Assembly: GCA_900771165.1 (NCBI GenBank)
Contig: CAAGMX010000194.1
Coordinates: 1 to 7,531 of the forward strand
Reading direction: 5' to 3'
From: Victivallales bacterium
Lineage (GTDB): Bacteria; Verrucomicrobiota; Lentisphaeria; Oligosphaerales; Oligosphaeraceae
DNA length: 7,531 nucleotides
Shown here: one piece after another, positions 1-7,280 of the stretch
Layout of the letters: every line of letters begins with the position of its first letter
Position numbering within the stretch: the stretch's first letter is position 1
Position numbers and translations under genes: made by a program
Notes under the pieces: generated by a model
The model's database searches: none
The model's input: the letters and a program-made list of their open reading frames with translations, nothing else
Told to the model about the DNA's origin: nothing

Positions 1-63
1 GGCCCCATCGCCCGGGATGTCCTCCTGCAGCTCCACCAGGCCATTCCGCCCCCTTCCCCGTAG
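1..63 (+). CDS. 3' end of an upstream gene (partial, unidentified)
   Basis: Frame 1 is open from the window edge to a TAG stop at 61-63 and reads GPIARDVLLQLHQAIPPPSP. Codons are almost all G/C-ending, like the confirmed genes of the window, so I take it as the C-terminal 20 residues of a gene that starts outside. The -PIARDVL- ending faintly resembles the last residues of some transpeptidase-type penicillin-binding proteins, but 20 residues cannot support an assignment. No start codon is visible and the product is unknown. Confidence 0.45.
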   Translation, partial: GPIARDVLLQLHQAIPPPSP

Positions 64-251
64 CCCCCCGCCAGTGGCGCTTTCCGGGAGGGCGCCCCCG
101 TGGGGTGTCGCCCGGGAACTATATTAGGCGACTGTTCCTTTTCCCCCGTCGCAAAGGCCCTTTCCCCCCAGGAAAGACAGGCCCTTTTCCGGGGAACACC
201 TTCCCTGGCTCACACAGTAAAAGACCCCGATCCCCCCCCTCCGGAGTTCAC
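64..251 (+). other. Noncoding leader before the Na/Pi cotransporter gene
   Basis: No convincing gene lies here. Just after the upstream stop is a small CGCC/GGCG hairpin (69-72 with 76-79) followed by CTTT, which could be a very weak terminator. Further on are a GCGAC/GTCGC pair (128-132 with 148-152) and two near-copies of an AGGCCCTTTCC-like string around 155-165 and 179-190. A TATATT hexamer at 120-125 resembles a -10 box, but no acceptable -35 box sits at the right distance. The promoter of the transporter gene presumably lies in this stretch, though I cannot place it. No known riboswitch is recognised. Confidence 0.4.
243..246 (+). promoter_or_regulatory. Ribosome binding site deciding the cotransporter start
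   Basis: GGAG lies 5 nt before the ATG at 252. It favours this start over the in-frame codon at 105, which would add 49 proline-rich residues that do not look like the family and has no comparable site. Confidence 0.6.
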
Positions 252-1973
252 ATGGTTCCCAGTATACTTAAGGTTCTCGGCGGCGTGGCCATCTTCATCT
301 ATGGCATGACCCTGATGAGCGATGGCCTCCAGAAGGTGGCCGGCACAAAGATGCGCTCCATTCTGCGCCTCTTCGCCAAGAACCGGTTTGTGGCGGTGCT
401 CACCGGCGTGGGCGTGACCTCCGTGATCCAGTCCTCCGCCGCCACCACGGTCATGGTGGTGGGCTTTGTCAACGCGGGTCTGCTGAACCTGGAACAGTCC
501 ATCGGCATCATCTGCGGCGCCCATATCGGAACCACCATCACAGGACAGCTGGTGGCCTTCAAAATCAGCGCCGTCATCTTCCCGGCCATTATCCTCGGAC
601 TCCTTATGAGCCTGTGGCGACAGCGGACGGTGAGCCACTGGGGACAGGTCATCATGGGCTTCGGATTCCTCTTCCTGGGCATGGACATGATGAACGGGAC
701 CCTGAAGGATCTGGAGTTCATCCGCACCGCCTTCAAGTATTTTCAATGCGCCCCGGTGGACGGGGCGATGCCTCCCAAGGCCGTCCTGGGCGCCATTCTG
801 GTGGGCATGCTGGTGACGGTGATGATCCAGAGCAGTTCCGCCTGCACCGGCATCATCATCGTCCTGGCCGGCGCGGAACTGGTGGATCTGTATACAGCCG
901 TGGCCCTGGCCATGGGCTCCAACATCGGCACCACCATCACGGCCCAGCTGGCGGCCATCTCCGCCAACCGGGTGGCCAAGCAGGCGGCCATGGCCCACAC
1001 CCTCACCCAGGCCCTGGGCGTCGTCCTCATCGCCATCACCTTCTGGGTGACCTACAAGGGAGAACCCCTCTTCTTCGCCATCATCCGGGGCATCTCCCCC
1101 GGCGCGGAAGTGCCCCGCCTCATCGCCAACTCCCATACGGTCTTCAACGTCTTCTCCACCCTGGTCTTCCTCCCCTTCATCCCCCAGCTAGCCCAGCTCT
1201 GTGAGCGCATCATCCCGGTGGACCGGAAAGACGTGAAGTTCCGCCGCCTGGATCCCCTCCTGCTGGCCAGCCCCTCCATCGCCCTGGCCCAGACCACCGC
1301 CGCCCTCCGCAAAATGCTCCAGAAGGCCTGCCGCATGGTGGATTGCGCCATCAATATCTACAACCACAACGACGACTCCAACCAGCGCATGGTGCGGCAG
1401 CTGGAGAAGCGGGAGGAGGACGTGGACCAGCGGCAGCAGGAAATCGCCGACTACCTCTCCGCCCTGATGCAGCAGGGAGAACTCCGGGCCAACGAGGCCA
1501 GCCAGATCCCCCTCCTCCTCCACTGCACCAACGACGCCGAGCGCATCGGAGACCACACCGCCCTGATCCGGGGCATCCTGGGACGCCTGGAGGAGCAGGG
1601 ACGCCGCTTCAGTCCCCAGGCCGCCGCCGAGCTGGACGGCCTCCACGACCAGCTGCGCAATCTGGCGGACGCCGTGATTCTCACCCTGGAAAAGAATACG
1701 CCGGAGAACGTGGCCCGGGCCCGGGAGATCCGCCGTCACATGGTGGAGACCCTCACCAACTGCGAGCGGGAGCACCTGAACCGCATCAACCTCGGCCAGT
1801 GCGTCCCCGAAGTGGGCATCATCTACCTGGAGCTGCTGGAGGAGTTCCGCAAGATCGGACGCCACCTGGCCAACATCGCCGACCGGGCGGAGAACTTCTA
1901 CGAAAAACTCCAGAAACTGGGCAAGATCGGCCTTCCCGCCACCCCCGATGGCGAAACCCAGTCCTTCGAGTAA
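252..1973 (+). CDS. Na+/phosphate cotransporter family protein with C-terminal PhoU-like domain
   Basis: This is a 573-residue inner-membrane protein of the NptA/YjbB (PNaS, Na/Pi cotransporter) family, predicted to move inorganic phosphate with sodium. The membrane part (about residues 5-318) shows the internal duplication typical of the family. The first repeat carries QSSAATT (60-66) and GAHIGTTIT (89-97); the second carries QSSSACT (193-199) and GSNIGTTIT (222-230). These paired QSS motifs are the expected substrate and sodium-binding signature. Residues about 345-555 form a helical PhoU-like domain, with RIGDH at 431-435 and KIGRHLANIADRAENFY at 534-550. Full-length family members of this architecture are about this size. 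The start at 252 has a GGAG site and begins directly with the first hydrophobic helix. PhoU-like tails are thought to tune transport; bacterial relatives may export rather than import phosphate, so direction is open. The next gene follows after 21 nt. Confidence 0.93.
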   Translation: MVPSILKVLGGVAIFIYGMTLMSDGLQKVAGTKMRSILRLFAKNRFVAVLTGVGVTSVIQSSAATTVMVVGFVNAGLLNLEQSIGIICGAHIGTTITGQLVAFKISAVIFPAIILGLLMSLWRQRTVSHWGQVIMGFGFLFLGMDMMNGTLKDLEFIRTAFKYFQCAPVDGAMPPKAVLGAILVGMLVTVMIQSSSACTGIIIVLAGAELVDLYTAVALAMGSNIGTTITAQLAAISANRVAKQAAMAHTLTQALGVVLIAITFWVTYKGEPLFFAIIRGISPGAEVPRLIANSHTVFNVFSTLVFLPFIPQLAQLCERIIPVDRKDVKFRRLDPLLLASPSIALAQTTAALRKMLQKACRMVDCAINIYNHNDDSNQRMVRQLEKREEDVDQRQQEIADYLSALMQQGELRANEASQIPLLLHCTNDAERIGDHTALIRGILGRLEEQGRRFSPQAAAELDGLHDQLRNLADAVILTLEKNTPENVARAREIRRHMVETLTNCEREHLNRINLGQCVPEVGIIYLELLEEFRKIGRHLANIADRAENFYEKLQKLGKIGLPATPDGETQSFE

Positions 1974-1994
1974 GCCCTCTCCCCCTCTGTCGCC

Positions 1995-3680
1995 ATGGAC
2001 GCCCCCAAGACTCTCCAAATCCGTCTGCTGGACGATCTCCAGAAGGTCTTTCTCCAGAAGGAACTCACCGCCACCCCCAGAGCCTCCCGGCGCTTCACGG
2101 TCCTCCAGGGCCAGCGCCTGAACTTCCAGGTGGCCTTCTTCGCCCCCCAGCATACCTTCCTGAACTGCCAGGTGGACTCCCTCTTCCGGGACTACGTCAC
2201 CCTGCGCCAGACAGGCATGGTCTTCTGCGATTTCCCCGCCGATCCCCAGGATCCCCTGACCCTGACCGCCGAACCCGGATTCTTCCCCGATCCCCTGCTT
2301 CCCGTGGGCAAAGAGGGCCTGATCTCCGCCCCCGCCCAGAAATGGGGCTGCCTCTGGGTCTCCGTGGACATTCCCCGGGAGTGCCCCTCGGGACGCCATC
2401 CCCTCCGGATCCTCCTCACCACTCCCTCCCCGGAGCAGCTGCAGCTGGCCTGGCCGCTGGAACCCATGCCCCCCGCCGTCATGGAGGTGGAGCTGGACAT
2501 CATCCCGGCGGAGCTGCCCAGGCAGACCCTGTGGTCCTGCTCCTGGTTCCACGTGGACTGCCTCCAGCACTGGTACCGGGTGGGCTTCCAGGATCCCCGC
2601 TTCTGGGAAATTCTGGAGAGATATGTGCGGGACATGGTGGCCCACGGGGTCAACGTCCTCTTCACTCCCCTGTGGACGCCGCCCCTGGACACCGCCATCG
2701 GCCGGGAACGCCCCACCTGCCAGCTGCTGGGCATCACAGAGGAGGGAGGCCGCTACCACTTTGACTTCACGCTGCTGGAGAAGTGGATTTCCCTGGCCCG
2801 GCAGTGGGGCATGGAGCGCTTTGAGTTCACCCACGCCTTCAGCCAGTGGGGCGCCCGGGCCACCCCCAAGATTCTGGTGAATGGGGAACGGAGATTCGGA
2901 TGGGATGTAGCCGCCACCTCCCCCGAATACCAGGACTTCCTGAACCAGCTGCTCCCCGCCCTGGCCCAGTTCCTCCGGGAAAAGGATCTGGCCGGCCAAT
3001 GCATCTTCCACAACTCCGACGAACCCCAGGCCGATTCCCTGGAACGCTACCGCCAGAGCCTGGCCCTCATGACCCGCCATCTCCCCGACCAGGAATTCCC
3101 CGTGATGGACGCCATGTCCGATGTGGAATTCGTGAAGGAGGGCGTCAGCCAGCGCCCCATCCCCTCTACCACCTGGCTCTCCCAATTCCAGGACCTCCCC
3201 CTGAAGAGCCGCTGGACCTACTACTGCGGCAACTGGCAGCACGGCGCCCCCAACCGCCTGATGGGACTCCCCAGCTGGCGCAACCGCGCCCTGGGCGTCC
3301 TCCTCTATGCCCTGAACCAGGAAGGATTCCTCCACTGGGGACACAATTTCTGGTTCTCCCAATACTCCCTGGACTGGGATCTGAATCCCTGGCAGAATAC
3401 CTCCGCCGGATTCGGATTCTTCGGAGGAGACTCCTATCTGGTCTACCCGGGCCGCCACGACGGCCCCGTGGACTCCCTCCGCTACGAGGTCTTCGCCGAG
3501 GCCATGCAGGACTATCGGGCCTGTCAGTTGCTGGAATCCCTGGCGGGCCGGGAGGCAGTGATGGCCATTCTCCAGGAGGGCGTGGAGCGCCCCCTGTCCA
3601 TGAACGACTATCCCCACTCCGCCCAGTGGGTCCTGGATGTCAACCAGCGGATTCTCCAGGCCATCGACCAGAGAATCTGA
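1995..3680 (+). CDS. DUF4091 / GH123-like glycoside hydrolase domain protein
   Basis: This 561-residue protein has a C-terminal half matching DUF4091, the catalytic domain of glycoside hydrolase family 123, which includes beta-N-acetylgalactosaminidases using substrate-assisted catalysis. The key Asp-Glu pair is present as HNSDEPQ, D342 and E343. Further family-like stretches are GFLHWGHNFW (444-453), GGDSYLVYPG (477-486) and SLRYEVFAEAMQDY (494-507). Residues 1 to about 185 would be the N-terminal beta-sandwich-type region usual before this barrel. There is no signal peptide or lipobox: the N-terminus is charged (MDAPKTLQIRLLDD), which suggests a cytoplasmic enzyme, unlike many secreted GH123 proteins. 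The substrate cannot be read from the sequence. The ATG at 1995 has no Shine-Dalgarno, only a pyrimidine-rich leader, and lies 21 nt after the transporter stop, so cotranscription and perhaps translational coupling are likely. Confidence 0.85.
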   Translation: MDAPKTLQIRLLDDLQKVFLQKELTATPRASRRFTVLQGQRLNFQVAFFAPQHTFLNCQVDSLFRDYVTLRQTGMVFCDFPADPQDPLTLTAEPGFFPDPLLPVGKEGLISAPAQKWGCLWVSVDIPRECPSGRHPLRILLTTPSPEQLQLAWPLEPMPPAVMEVELDIIPAELPRQTLWSCSWFHVDCLQHWYRVGFQDPRFWEILERYVRDMVAHGVNVLFTPLWTPPLDTAIGRERPTCQLLGITEEGGRYHFDFTLLEKWISLARQWGMERFEFTHAFSQWGARATPKILVNGERRFGWDVAATSPEYQDFLNQLLPALAQFLREKDLAGQCIFHNSDEPQADSLERYRQSLALMTRHLPDQEFPVMDAMSDVEFVKEGVSQRPIPSTTWLSQFQDLPLKSRWTYYCGNWQHGAPNRLMGLPSWRNRALGVLLYALNQEGFLHWGHNFWFSQYSLDWDLNPWQNTSAGFGFFGGDSYLVYPGRHDGPVDSLRYEVFAEAMQDYRACQLLESLAGREAVMAILQEGVERPLSMNDYPHSAQWVLDVNQRILQAIDQRI

Positions 3681-3701
3681 TCCCCGGCACCGGTTTTCCT
3701 C

Positions 3702-3722
3702 CGGGAGGTGTTTCCCGTTTTT
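3702..3722 (+). terminator. Probable intrinsic terminator after the DUF4091 gene
   Basis: CGGGA at 3702-3706 pairs with TCCCG at 3713-3717. A G-U pair (3707 with 3712) can extend the stem and leave a GTGT loop. Five T residues (3718-3722) follow at once, and the DUF4091 stop codon ends 21 nt upstream. Stem, loop, T-tract and position all fit a Rho-independent terminator, although the stem is short. Confidence 0.55.
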
Positions 3723-3752
3723 CCCTCACCCCTATCCCCCCCGATACGAACC

Positions 3753-4475
3753 ATGCAGGCATGGAAGGAAAAGTTGCTGGCGTTGCAGGAGAATGACTTG
3801 ACCCGGGACTCCCTGCGGAGGGAGCGGGAGGCGTTGAATGTCCAGTGGAAGGGGCTTCTCCAGGCCTTTCTTGCCCGGCAGGAGGAAGTGGCCGGTGTCC
3901 AGCGGCTGGCGGCTGCCACCCGGGAGAAGTGCCGGGCTCTGGAGACGGAGGGGCAGAATCTGGCCCAGGAACGCCAGCGTTTCCAGGTGAAGACGGCGGA
4001 GATCCGGAAGAACGACGAATATCAGATGGCCATGGAGACCCTGGAACGCTATCGTCTCCAGCTACAGGAGAACGAGGAGTGCCAGCTCCAGGCCCTGGAG
4101 GACGCCGAACAGGCGGAGAAGAACTTCCTCCAGGAGAAGGCCCGGCTTCAGCAGGAAAGAAAGGCCCTGGAGGACCAGAAGGCCTCCCTGGAGGAGCAGG
4201 CCCGTGGCCTGGCGGAAGCCCTGCGGCAGCGGGAGGCGGAACGGGAACCCCTGGCGGAACAACTCCCCCCGGAAATCCGGCGCCTCTACGAACATCTCCT
4301 CTCCGGAAGGCAGCAGGGCCCCCTGCGCCCCTGGGCGGTGGCCGTGGAAAACGGAGTCTGCCAGCGCTGCCGGCGCGCTGTCACCCCCCACAAACGCCAG
4401 GAACTGACACTGGATAAAACCCTGCAGACCTGCGACCACTGCGGCGCAATCCTGCTGGAAGATCTGCCCTCCTGA
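3753..4475 (+). CDS. C4-type zinc-ribbon coiled-coil protein (CT398/CdsZ-like, zf-RING_7 family)
   Basis: This 240-residue soluble protein has a long coiled-coil hairpin (about residues 5-170, rich in Glu, Gln, Arg and Leu) followed by a C-terminal zinc ribbon. The ribbon ligands are C203 and C206 (CQRC) and C227 and C230 (CDHC). The segment KNDEYQMAMETLE (86-98) matches the conserved KN-x-EY patch at the turn of the coiled coil in this family. The chlamydial relative CT398 (CdsZ) has been linked to type III secretion and sigma-54, but in most bacteria the role is unknown, so no function is assigned. I chose the ATG at 3753 because MQAWKEKLLALQENDL matches the usual family start. A GTG at 3708 in the same frame would start inside the terminator hairpin and add 15 non-family residues. 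No clear Shine-Dalgarno is visible. The acyltransferase gene follows 24 nt after the stop. Confidence 0.85.
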   Translation: MQAWKEKLLALQENDLTRDSLRREREALNVQWKGLLQAFLARQEEVAGVQRLAAATREKCRALETEGQNLAQERQRFQVKTAEIRKNDEYQMAMETLERYRLQLQENEECQLQALEDAEQAEKNFLQEKARLQQERKALEDQKASLEEQARGLAEALRQREAEREPLAEQLPPEIRRLYEHLLSGRQQGPLRPWAVAVENGVCQRCRRAVTPHKRQELTLDKTLQTCDHCGAILLEDLPS

Positions 4476-4499
4476 CGGATTGCCCGGAACGACTTTGCC

Positions 4500-5186
4500 A
4501 TGGGAACCCGTTCCCTTTTTACCTTTAAGAATAAACGGCATATGCCCCGCTGGCTGGCCTGGATCCTGGCCGGCGTGATGAAGCTCTACGCCGCCACCAT
4601 CCGGGTGAAGATCACCGGACACCGGGAAGTCCTGGAATCCCTCCCGGAACGCCCCGTGGCCTTCACCCTCTGGCACAACCGGATCCTCTCCGCCGTCTGC
4701 CTGGTCCCCCGGCCCATCCTCTCCCGCTGCACGGTGATGATCAGCGCCTCGCGGGACGGCGAATATATCTCCACCATCGTCCGGCGCTTCGGCCTGGAAA
4801 GCGTCCGGGGATCCTCCTCCCGGAAAGGGGGGCAGGCCCTGCTGGGCCTTCTCCATGCCTTGAAGGAAGGGCGCTGTGCCGTCCTGACCCTGGACGGTCC
4901 CCGGGGCCCCCGCTATACGGTGCATCCCGGGGCGCTGGCCCTGGGGCGCATCGGGAACGTCCCCCTGGTGCCCATCGCCCTGAACGCCTCCCGCTGCTGG
5001 CAGATGCACAGCTGGGACCGGATGCAGATCCCCTGCCCCTTCTCCCGGGTGGAGATTGTCCTGGGGGAGCCGATCCCGGTGCCTCCCCGCCGGGAATCCT
5101 CCCAGGCCTCTGAGGAGGAGGAACTGGCCCGTCTTCGGGAGGCCATGCTTTCCCTCACCCGGGATCCCCAGGAGAAACGCCCATGA
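4500..5186 (+). CDS. DUF374 lysophospholipid acyltransferase-like protein
   Basis: This 228-residue protein matches the DUF374 branch of the lysophospholipid acyltransferase superfamily. Family motifs appear in order: LWHNR (57-61), with the catalytic-type histidine at 59; SASRDGEYI (82-90); VRGSSSRKGG (102-111); DGPRGPRY (132-139); VPIALNASRCW (157-167); and SWDRMQIPCPFSR (171-183). A hydrophobic segment near residues 18-34 would anchor it to the inner membrane. By family it should move an acyl chain onto a lipid acceptor in the envelope; acceptor and donor are unknown. Length is normal for the family. The start is uncertain: an in-frame ATG at 4542 (residue 15) would give 214 residues beginning MPRWLAWIL, and the 42 bases between the two are unusually AT-rich and hold a terminator-like hairpin. 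The stop overlaps the next start as ATGA, indicating translational coupling to the helicase gene. Confidence 0.88.
   Translation: MGTRSLFTFKNKRHMPRWLAWILAGVMKLYAATIRVKITGHREVLESLPERPVAFTLWHNRILSAVCLVPRPILSRCTVMISASRDGEYISTIVRRFGLESVRGSSSRKGGQALLGLLHALKEGRCAVLTLDGPRGPRYTVHPGALALGRIGNVPLVPIALNASRCWQMHSWDRMQIPCPFSRVEIVLGEPIPVPPRRESSQASEEEELARLREAMLSLTRDPQEKRP
4502..4520 (+). terminator. Terminator-like hairpin at the start of the acyltransferase gene
   Basis: GGGAA (4502-4506) pairs with TTCCC (4511-4515) around a CCCG loop, and five T residues (4516-4520) follow directly. It closely resembles the hairpin at 3702-3722. It lies 26 nt after the zinc-ribbon stop, where a terminator or attenuator would be expected, but inside the first seven codons if translation starts at 4500. 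The stem is only 5 bp, so chance is possible. Confidence 0.3.
5170..5175 (+). promoter_or_regulatory. Ribosome binding site of the helicase gene
   Basis: AGGAGA lies 7 nt before the ATG at 5183, inside the 3' end of the acyltransferase gene. With the ATGA overlap this supports both the start choice and coupled translation. Confidence 0.65.
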
Positions 5187-7171
5187 GCAGAATGAATCAA
5201 CGCCAGCAGGAAGCCGTGGACACCCTGGACGGCCCTCTCCTGCTGCTGGCCGGGGCGGGCACCGGAAAGACCACGGTCATCGTCCACCGCATTGCCAACC
5301 TGGTTCAGCACGGAATCCCTCCCCGGGCCATTCTGGCCGTGACCTTCACCCGGAAGGCCGCCCGGGAAATGCAGGAGCGGATCTCCGCCTTTGTGGGGCC
5401 CCAGCGGGCCGGGGAGATGACCATTTCCACCTTCCACGCCTTCTGCGTCAAGGTGCTGCGACGTCACATCGCCCTGCTGGGCTACAATCCCCACTTCACC
5501 ATCGGCCAGGAGGGGGACCGCATTGGCCTGGTGGCGGAGATCATGACCCAGCTGCGCCAGATCGGCCAAGGCTATAACCGGGACCTGTGGTGCGACCGGA
5601 TCTCCATGGCCAAGGCCGCCGGCCTGACCCCCGAGGATGTCCGGCAGATGGACTATCCCCATTGCCAGGAGGTGGCCCAGGTCTTCGAGGAGTATCAGCG
5701 GCGCATGAAGCAGATGGACCGGCTGGACTTCGATGATCTCCTCTACCTCACGGTGAAACTCTGGGAGGAACACCCCCGGATCCGGGAGGAATATCATCAG
5801 CGCTATCAGCGCATCATGATCGACGAATACCAGGACACCAACCGGGTGCAGCTGAAGCTGATGACCATGCTGGCCGGCCCCGAGGGAAATCTGGCGGTGG
5901 TGGGTGACGATGACCAGGCCATCTACGGATGGCGGGGCGCCGAGGTGGAAAATATCCTCCACTTCGACCGCCTCTACCCCAATACCAGGGTGATCCGGCT
6001 GGAACAGAACTACCGCTCCACCGGGGTGATCCTCAAGGCCGCCAACGCCGTCATCGCCCACAACCAGGAACGCCATGTGAAGAATCTCTGGTCGGAAAAG
6101 GAGGACGGCCCCCTCATCCAGGAGGTGTGCTGCGAGGATGAAACCGACGAGGCCAAATTCCTGGCCCGGAACATCCGGGAGGCCCACGAACACCGCGGCC
6201 TCCCCTGGAAGGACTTTGCCGTCCTCTACCGCGTCAAACACCAAAGCCGCATCCTGGAGGATGTCTTCCGCAAGGAGCGCATTCCCTACCATCTGGTGGG
6301 CGGCACCTCCTTCTACCAGGGACGGGAAATCCTGGATGCCCGGGGGTTCCTGGAGGCCGTGGCCAATCCCCGGGACGACCACGCCTTCCTGCGGGTGGTC
6401 AACGTCCCCCCCCGGGGCATTGGCGACACCACCCTGGACCGCCTCCACACCCTGCGGGACGAACGGCATCTCCCCATGCAGGAACTGGCGACCCGGGAGG
6501 AAACCCTGGCCCTCCTCCCCAAGGATGCCCAGGCCCCCCTCCGAAATTTCATGGCCATCCTCCGACAGGCCCGCACCGCCTTCCAGGAACCCGGCGGACT
6601 CTACGAAAAGGCCCGGAAACTCTACCAGGATATGGGATATCTGGAGGGAATGGCCAAAATCTACAAACCCCTGGAGTCCGCACTCACCAGGCGGGACAAT
6701 GTGCTGGAATTCCTCTCCTCCCTGGCAGACTACGACCAGAGAAACGGAGGACGGGGCACCCTGGAAAGCCTGCTGGAAGATATCAGCCTCATGGACGAGG
6801 CCGCCATGGGCGGCAAGAAACAGGAGGAGCCGGAAGCCGTGACCCTGATGACTGTCCATGCCGCCAAGGGACTGGAATTCCCCGTGGTCTATCTGTCGGG
6901 CATGGAAAGAGATCTCTTTCCCCACGCCCGGGCCATGGAGCAGGGAGACGAGGCCGAGGAACGCCGACTCTTCTACGTGGCCATCACCCGGGCCAAACGG
7001 GAACTCTTCCTCACCCACGCCGAACGGCGGAAGGAAGGAAGAATCAGCAAGCCCAGCCCCCCCTCCAAATTCCTCGGGGAAATCCCCCCCGAACTCATCC
7101 ACCTCTGCAAACCCGAGGATCTCTTCGTGAAGCTGGACGCCAAGGCCGCCATCCAACTCCTCCTGGGATAA
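5183..7171 (+). CDS. ATP-dependent DNA helicase, UvrD/PcrA/Rep family (SF1A)
   Basis: This is a 662-residue superfamily 1A helicase that would use ATP to translocate 3' to 5' on single-stranded DNA in repair or replication restart. All motifs are present in order: Q motif (MNQRQQEAV, 4-12); Walker A AGAGTGKT (23-30); Ia VTFTRKAAREM (53-63); Ib STFHAFCVKVL (82-92); Walker B DEYQDTN (214-220); III VVGDDDQAIYGWRGA (239-253); IV LEQNYRST (273-280); V TVHAAKGLEFPVVYL (557-571); VI RRLFYVAITRAK (594-605). No catalytic residue appears lost. The protein stops about 57 residues after motif VI, so the long C-terminal extension that carries the RNA-polymerase-binding Tudor fold in PcrA/UvrD is short or missing. 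That leans towards a Rep-like or simplified member. It is not an AddA/RecB type, since no nuclease domain is present. It is coupled to the upstream acyltransferase by an ATGA overlap. Confidence 0.95.
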   Translation: MSRMNQRQQEAVDTLDGPLLLLAGAGTGKTTVIVHRIANLVQHGIPPRAILAVTFTRKAAREMQERISAFVGPQRAGEMTISTFHAFCVKVLRRHIALLGYNPHFTIGQEGDRIGLVAEIMTQLRQIGQGYNRDLWCDRISMAKAAGLTPEDVRQMDYPHCQEVAQVFEEYQRRMKQMDRLDFDDLLYLTVKLWEEHPRIREEYHQRYQRIMIDEYQDTNRVQLKLMTMLAGPEGNLAVVGDDDQAIYGWRGAEVENILHFDRLYPNTRVIRLEQNYRSTGVILKAANAVIAHNQERHVKNLWSEKEDGPLIQEVCCEDETDEAKFLARNIREAHEHRGLPWKDFAVLYRVKHQSRILEDVFRKERIPYHLVGGTSFYQGREILDARGFLEAVANPRDDHAFLRVVNVPPRGIGDTTLDRLHTLRDERHLPMQELATREETLALLPKDAQAPLRNFMAILRQARTAFQEPGGLYEKARKLYQDMGYLEGMAKIYKPLESALTRRDNVLEFLSSLADYDQRNGGRGTLESLLEDISLMDEAAMGGKKQEEPEAVTLMTVHAAKGLEFPVVYLSGMERDLFPHARAMEQGDEAEERRLFYVAITRAKRELFLTHAERRKEGRISKPSPPSKFLGEIPPELIHLCKPEDLFVKLDAKAAIQLLLG

Positions 7172-7236
7172 CAGCCCGGAAAACCCTTGGCGGAACACAT
7201 TCCCCCGCTGGCGGGGCACACAGGGGGAATCCTTAT
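7172..7236. other. Spacer after the helicase gene with a perfect 8-bp inverted repeat
   Basis: ATTCCCCC at 7199-7206 is the exact reverse complement of GGGGGAAT at 7223-7230, with 16 nt between. An alternative inner stem is CCCCG/CGGGG (7203-7207 with 7212-7216). It lies 27 nt after the helicase stop, so it could end transcription or stabilise the 3' end, but no T-tract follows. The alternative is that it belongs to the neighbouring repeat family. Confidence 0.35.
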
Positions 7237-7280
7237 GACCCCCGCTTGCCAGGGTGACAGGATCGCTAGACGGGGGTGGA

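Noticed and set aside
120..125. TATATT as a -10 promoter box for the cotransporter
   Set aside because: No reasonable -35 sequence lies 16-18 nt upstream, so a sigma-70 promoter call is not supported.
105..251. 49-residue N-terminal extension of the Na/Pi cotransporter
   Set aside because: It is proline- and arginine-rich, unlike the family, and the GGAG site with the first membrane helix right after 252 supports the shorter protein.
1188..3617. Very long minus-strand open frame (809 codons) across the transporter and DUF4091 genes
   Set aside because: Its translation is rich in Gly, Glu, His, Val and Leu with no recognisable domain. It lies antisense to two well-supported genes and is explained by the G/C-ending codons of the real strand.
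3708..3752. GTG start at 3708 for the zinc-ribbon protein
   Set aside because: It falls inside the terminator hairpin, has no ribosome binding site, and adds residues not typical of the family; the ATG at 3753 gives the family-like start.
4913..7219. Long minus-strand open frame (768 codons) opposite the helicase gene
   Set aside because: Same low-complexity composition; the + strand holds all helicase motifs in order, so this is an antisense shadow.
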